From Actinomyces sp. (GTDB lineage: Bacteria; Actinomycetota; Actinomycetes; Actinomycetales; Actinomycetaceae): DNA of 44,885 nt. The DNA is taken from positions 1 through 44,885 of the forward strand of contig NZ_JAUMUL010000023.1 of the NCBI RefSeq assembly GCF_030530635.1, written 5' to 3'. A program made the position numbers and the translations under genes. Of this stretch, positions 40,972-44,885 are shown piece after piece. Every line of letters starts with the position of its first letter. The first letter of the stretch is position 1. The notes under the pieces were generated by a model. It was not told the DNA's origin. It saw only the letters and a list, made by a program, of their open reading frames with translations, and searched no databases.

Positions 40972-43535
40972 ACAACGCCGAACGGAACCGAGACTTCACT
41001 GCCCCCATGCACTCTCCGAACACGCACCTACCCAGAGCGGGGCGACACCTGCCGATCACCACCTATCGGCTGCAGCTGGGAGCATCCTTCACCTTCGACG
41101 ACGCCCGTGCCCAACTGCCCTACCTGCGTGAACTGGGAGTAACCGACCTGTACCTGTCGCCCGTCCTGGAGGCGAGCCCGGGCTCGACCCACGGCTACGA
41201 CGTCGTCGACCACACCCGCATCAGTAGCGTTATGGGCGGCAGGGACGGCTTGGAGAGCCTGGCTCGGGATGCTCACGCAGCGGGCATGGGCATCGTGTTG
41301 GACATCGTGCCCAACCACATGTCAGTGCCGACTCCACTGTGGCACAACCCGCCGCTCTGGTCCGTCTTGCGCAACGGGACGGATTCACCATACGCGAACT
41401 GGTTCGACGCGCCCCGTGGCGAGAGGCTGCTGATGCCGGTGCTCGGTAAGCGCATCGGACAGGCGCTGACCGACGGCGAGTTCACCGTGGAGCGCATGCT
41501 CGTTCCCACCGAGTCGGAACGGGGCGAGCAGTGGGTGCTTCGCTACTACGACCATGTCTTTCCACTGGCCGCGGGCACGCAGAGCCTTACGTTGCCCGAA
41601 CTGCTGCAGCGGCAGCATTACCGACTCGCCTACTGGCGGGTCGGCGACGAGGAGCTCAACTACCGGCGCTTCTTCGACATCGCCACGCTGGCGGCCGTGC
41701 GGGTGGAGGATCCGGAGGTGTTCGCCGGCTCCCACGCACTCATACTTGAACTGCTCGAGTCCGGCACTATTGACGCGCTGCGCGTGGACCACCCAGACGG
41801 GCTCGCCGACCCCGAGGGTTATTTCGCACGCCTATCGCACGCCACCGGTGGGGCTTGGATCGCGGCCGAGAAGATTCTCGCCCCCGACGAGCTACTACCG
41901 ACCTCGTGGCATGCGGCCGGCACCACCGGTTATGACGCCTCTTGGCGGATCGACCAGCTGCAGGTCGATCCGGCCGGTGCACGCACCCTCGGCTCGTTGA
42001 TGCGGGAACTAACCGGCAACGTTCCCATTGACTATGACCGTGTCTGTGGTGACGCCAAGCGGGAGATCATCGCCGGCTCGCTGGCCGCGGAGGTGAACCG
42101 GCTGGTGGAGCTGCTGCACGCGATCACCTCCCGGGACCTGTATCTGTCCGATCACACTTTCCGGGACCTGCGCGCCTGCGTCGTTGAGCTATTGGTAGCC
42201 GCCGACCGCTACCGGGCATACATGCTGCCGGGGCAGAAGGCGGAAGCTGAACAGGCCGCGGTGCTACGGGCCACCGCCCAGCAGGCGCGCGAACGGCTCA
42301 CCGCCGACCAGTACCCCACACTCGACCTGGTCGTGGCGATTCTTCTGGGCGAGCAGGTCGGCGCCGGTGAACCCTCCGACTCACCTGAGCGGGCCGAGAT
42401 CATCACTCGCTTCCAGCAGGTGTGCGGCGCGGTGACGGCCAAGGGCGTGGAGGACACCACCTTCTACCGGTGGACGCACCTGACCAGCCTGACCGAGGTG
42501 GGCGGCGACCCCGGAGGCTTCGCTTTGCCGGCTGACGAGGCGCACGCCTGGGCTCAGCGCGTCCAGCACAGCTGGCCCGCCACCATGGTCACCTCCACCA
42601 CCCACGACACCAAGCGTAGTGAGGACGTACGGGCCCGCATCGACGTGCTCGCCTCCTACAGCGCCGAGTGGGTGGAGCTCGTCCATCGGCTGCGCGACCT
42701 GACCGCCGACGTGCGCCCCGCCGACCTGGATGGAGTCACCGAGAACCTGTTGTGGCAGACCCTGTGGGGCGCCTGGGCACCTGCCTCAGGCGACCCGCTC
42801 GACAGCGCACGACTCGCCGCCTATCTCATCAAGGCGTCCCGGGAACAGAAGTCGTGGACCACCTGGACGGACCCGGACACCGAGCGCGAGAGCCAACTGG
42901 CCGATTACGCGTCCAGCCTGTTGGCGCGCGCAGACGTGGCCGAGGAACTCAACGAGTTCGCCGCGCTGACCTCCCGCGCCGTGACGGACACGATTCTGGC
43001 GAAGAAGGCTATGACGCTGACCTGGCTCGGAGTCGCCGACGTCTATCAGGGCAGCGAGGTGACGCGCACATCGCTGGTGGATCCGGACAACCGCCGCCCG
43101 GTCGCCTACACCGGCGTTTCCGGACTGCGTGCCGCCCTGGGACGGGTGTCCCAGATGCCTTCCGACACCAAGATGACCTTGGACGAGGCGAAGCTCGCTC
43201 TGACTTCTCGGTTGTGTCGCCTGCGCGCCGAGCGTCCCGACACCTTCGTGGGCGACCGCTCCGGTTACCAACCGCTACCGACCACCACGGCCTGTGCCTT
43301 CGCCTACGCCCGTCTGTGTGACGGCGAACCGGATGTGGCCGTGGTAGTGCGACGCCTTGGTCGCCGCCTCGAGCGGCTCGGCGGCTGGGCCGGCCACACG
43401 ATCGTGCTGCCGCAGGGTACTTGGACCAACGTTCTCACCGGCGCCGGAATCGACGGCGGCACCCGGCTTCTAGCCGAGGTCGTCGGGGACGAGTCGGTCG
43501 CCGTCCTAGCCCGCCCGCGCGACCTAAGCCTGTGA
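40968..43535 (+). CDS. treY: Maltooligosyl trehalose synthase TreY
   Basis: GH13 enzyme that turns the reducing end of a maltooligosaccharide into a trehalose unit, the step before release by TreZ. It has 855 residues. Family blocks are ITTYRLQLGASFTFDDA (N-terminal), VVDHTRISSVMGG, LDIVPNHMS, DALRVDHPDGLADPEGY (nucleophile region), the acid/base Glu in WIAAEKILA, and TSTTHDTKRSEDVRARI. The 4-bp overlap with glgX implies coupled translation. treZ usually comes next in such clusters but is absent here; the next gene is convergent and overlaps the treY end by 12 bp. Confidence 0.94.
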   Translation: MNNAERNRDFTAPMHSPNTHLPRAGRHLPITTYRLQLGASFTFDDARAQLPYLRELGVTDLYLSPVLEASPGSTHGYDVVDHTRISSVMGGRDGLESLARDAHAAGMGIVLDIVPNHMSVPTPLWHNPPLWSVLRNGTDSPYANWFDAPRGERLLMPVLGKRIGQALTDGEFTVERMLVPTESERGEQWVLRYYDHVFPLAAGTQSLTLPELLQRQHYRLAYWRVGDEELNYRRFFDIATLAAVRVEDPEVFAGSHALILELLESGTIDALRVDHPDGLADPEGYFARLSHATGGAWIAAEKILAPDELLPTSWHAAGTTGYDASWRIDQLQVDPAGARTLGSLMRELTGNVPIDYDRVCGDAKREIIAGSLAAEVNRLVELLHAITSRDLYLSDHTFRDLRACVVELLVAADRYRAYMLPGQKAEAEQAAVLRATAQQARERLTADQYPTLDLVVAILLGEQVGAGEPSDSPERAEIITRFQQVCGAVTAKGVEDTTFYRWTHLTSLTEVGGDPGGFALPADEAHAWAQRVQHSWPATMVTSTTHDTKRSEDVRARIDVLASYSAEWVELVHRLRDLTADVRPADLDGVTENLLWQTLWGAWAPASGDPLDSARLAAYLIKASREQKSWTTWTDPDTERESQLADYASSLLARADVAEELNEFAALTSRAVTDTILAKKAMTLTWLGVADVYQGSEVTRTSLVDPDNRRPVAYTGVSGLRAALGRVSQMPSDTKMTLDEAKLALTSRLCRLRAERPDTFVGDRSGYQPLPTTTACAFAYARLCDGEPDVAVVVRRLGRRLERLGGWAGHTIVLPQGTWTNVLTGAGIDGGTRLLAEVVGDESVAVLARPRDLSL

Positions 43536-44708
43536 AGGACGCCGCCCTTCGGGGGCGAGAGCAGCTACTGCTGCGTGCCCCCCGTCGGCGGCGGTCCCAG
43601 GGTCGTCGTCCTGACCGCGATGCAGTGAGCCGAGGCGCTGGCGTAAGGAGGCGGAACGGGTCTCCACCCGGTGTTTGAGTTCGAGGGCACGCACCAGGGC
43701 ACGGTAGACGTGGGGTCGCACGGGCACATCCCAGGGACCGGCGATATCCACCGCGCCGTCCGGGGTGAACTTGGCCTTGAAGGAGCCGACGCCGCTGAGT
43801 TCGGGGGTGCGTTCGGAGCCGGATCCCATCAGGTCCCAGGTGCGCACACCGCGTTCACGTAGCCAGCAGCCCTCCTTGTACAGCAGTGCATCGGCGGCCC
43901 GCACGCGGCGCCCCTCAGCGGTTGAGGCGGCATAGTAGCGGCCGGCACCGTCGCCCCACACGGTGTCTATGCTCCAGGCCAGCGCCTCGCCACCGGCACG
44001 ACGAGCCACATACAGTCGGCAGTGCTCCGGGCCGAGAGTGCGCAGCATTGTCCGGTAGGTCTCCTCCGGTGCGGCGTGGAAGCCGTCACGTTCTCCGGTC
44101 TCGATGAGGATTGCGTACAGTTCTGCGAAGACTTCCTCGGCATGATCGGTCTCGTCGTGATAGGTCAGTTCAACATTGCGCAGCGCCTTGCGCACGTCGC
44201 GACGTCCGCGCGGCTTGAAGGAGGCTAGGAAGGCCTCGTCGTCCTCACGGTCCACGTTAAGAATCACGGTCCGGTCATACGCCATGGTCTGCAGTAACTC
44301 GTGCAGCTGCGGAGCCGGGTGGTTGAAGTGTAGGCGGACGAATACGACGGCGGGGTCGTGGAAACGCACTCCCTCGACTACCAACTCGCGCAACTCGGCC
44401 TCTTCGGCGGGGGTCGGGGCAGCGCCGAGCCATACCGGGGCATGACGCGCCCACAGGTAGGGGAATCCGCGCACTGTCGTGCGTGTCAGGGCGATCAGGG
44501 CGCGCGGTGTACCGGCGGCACTCTCATAAACCAGGCGGCCCCACGGCTCGCGATCCTCCATAGCGGCATCGAAGGCGTCCCAGACCGCCGTCTGTTCGAT
44601 CGGCAGGGTAGTGCCGGCGTCGGCTGCGACGCGACGAAAGGTCTCCCAGTCGATGCGCCGCATAGAGCCGCGCGGTGCGGGAGAGTTGGCGTTGTCGGGC
44701 GAGGTCAT
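43524..44708 (-). CDS. Second FemAB/FemX-family peptidyltransferase
   Basis: A 394-residue relative of the FemAB protein at 35714-36754. Shared blocks include WARHAPVWLG against WAKHGPVWLG, the YDRTVILNVD region, KPRGRRDVRKALRN, and DLMGSGSERTPELSGVGSFKAKF. It has a C-terminal extension of about 40 residues rich in Asp, Gly and Ala. The ATG at 44708 has AGGAG eight bases upstream; a longer frame to 44870 is rejected as non-coding. It should add an amino acid to the peptidoglycan side chain or bridge; the residue is unknown. Sequence divergence from the first copy suggests the two add different residues or act at different positions. Confidence 0.85.
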   Translation of the reverse strand: MTSPDNANSPAPRGSMRRIDWETFRRVAADAGTTLPIEQTAVWDAFDAAMEDREPWGRLVYESAAGTPRALIALTRTTVRGFPYLWARHAPVWLGAAPTPAEEAELRELVVEGVRFHDPAVVFVRLHFNHPAPQLHELLQTMAYDRTVILNVDREDDEAFLASFKPRGRRDVRKALRNVELTYHDETDHAEEVFAELYAILIETGERDGFHAAPEETYRTMLRTLGPEHCRLYVARRAGGEALAWSIDTVWGDGAGRYYAASTAEGRRVRAADALLYKEGCWLRERGVRTWDLMGSGSERTPELSGVGSFKAKFTPDGAVDIAGPWDVPVRPHVYRALVRALELKHRVETRSASLRQRLGSLHRGQDDDPGTAADGGHAAVAALAPEGRRPSQA

Positions 44709-44885
44709 GAAGTGCGCTCCTGTCCTATGTACTTGGCGCGGTTGATGTCGCCTTTGCGGGCAGAACCCGCCTGGCGGGTGGGTCTCGTAGTGTGGTGGCA
44801 ATTCCCGCGGTGGTTTCCTCTGGTAGGGGGGCATCGTGGGAGCCCGTTGTTCATCCGTCCAAAGATTCACGAAGGAGACCCACGA
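44709..44885. other. Divergent upstream region with signs of a plus-strand gene beyond the window
   Basis: No gene is seen in these 177 bp. An inverted repeat (ACCCGCC at 44765-44771, GGCGGGT at 44773-44779) lies in the middle. At the right edge AAGGAG (44872-44877) stands eight bases before the window end, which would suit a plus-strand start codon at 44886. The segment should therefore carry promoters for both the FemAB gene and that outside gene. Confidence 0.45.

Noticed and set aside
44784..44815. T-box-like sequence (GTGGTGGC, then CGCGG) before the outside plus-strand gene
   Set aside because: The match to the T-box core is poor, with extra bases between the two halves, and no specifier stem is recognisable in the 177 bp available.
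1..44885. CRISPR arrays, insertion sequences, prophage genes and rRNA genes
   Set aside because: No regular spacer-repeat arrays, transposase motifs, phage structural genes or rRNA-like sequence were seen.

Overview
The window is from a high-GC Gram-positive bacterium. Base composition, the order of the rel-apt-sec-ruv-yebC and pimA-patA-pgsA-HIT-thrS blocks, phosphatidylinositol mannoside genes and peptidoglycan-bridge genes all point to Actinomycetota. Actinomycetaceae (Actinomyces or a close relative) is the best guess; the genus is inference. Almost all of the window is ordinary, densely packed chromosome with many 4-base ATGA overlaps between genes.

Layout. 1-3290: two secreted, membrane-anchored surface proteins on the minus strand, with a short tandem repeat at the window edge. 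3288-9618: a long leader, a DEAD-box RNA helicase, and a tandem pair of related Kef-type antiporters, all on the plus strand. 9709-12171: hisS and a metallo-beta-lactamase-fold hydrolase (minus). 12390-14057: a DUF349 protein (plus). 14150-15781: a methyltransferase closely resembling thiostrepton-resistance 23S rRNA methylases, divergent from a small unknown gene. 15745-25637: one long minus-strand series, read in the order yebC, ruvC, ruvA, ruvB, yajC, secD, secF, apt, rel, covering Holliday-junction processing, protein export and the stringent response. 25780-27237: a probable nuclease toxin tail with its immunity gene, more AT-rich than its surroundings. 27497-30013: Nudix, PrsW and LemA-like genes. 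30026-35578: the phosphatidylinositol mannoside block (pimA, acyltransferase, CDP-alcohol phosphatidyltransferase), a HIT hydrolase and thrS. 35714-38377: a FemAB-family ligase, a possible 25-codon leader, an ATP-grasp ligase, and tRNA-Val and tRNA-Gly. 38575-43535: glgX and treY (plus). 43524-44708: a second FemAB-family ligase (minus).

The most interesting points are: the toxin/immunity cassette with a missing delivery region; the thiostrepton-methylase relative; two FemAB ligases around an ATP-grasp ligase, which look like an interpeptide-bridge set; a short ORF and hairpin that may couple the ATP-grasp and FemAB genes; two adjacent perfect palindromes upstream of thrS; and a long repeat-bearing leader before the helicase. 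I see no CRISPR array, prophage, rRNA gene or insertion sequence.
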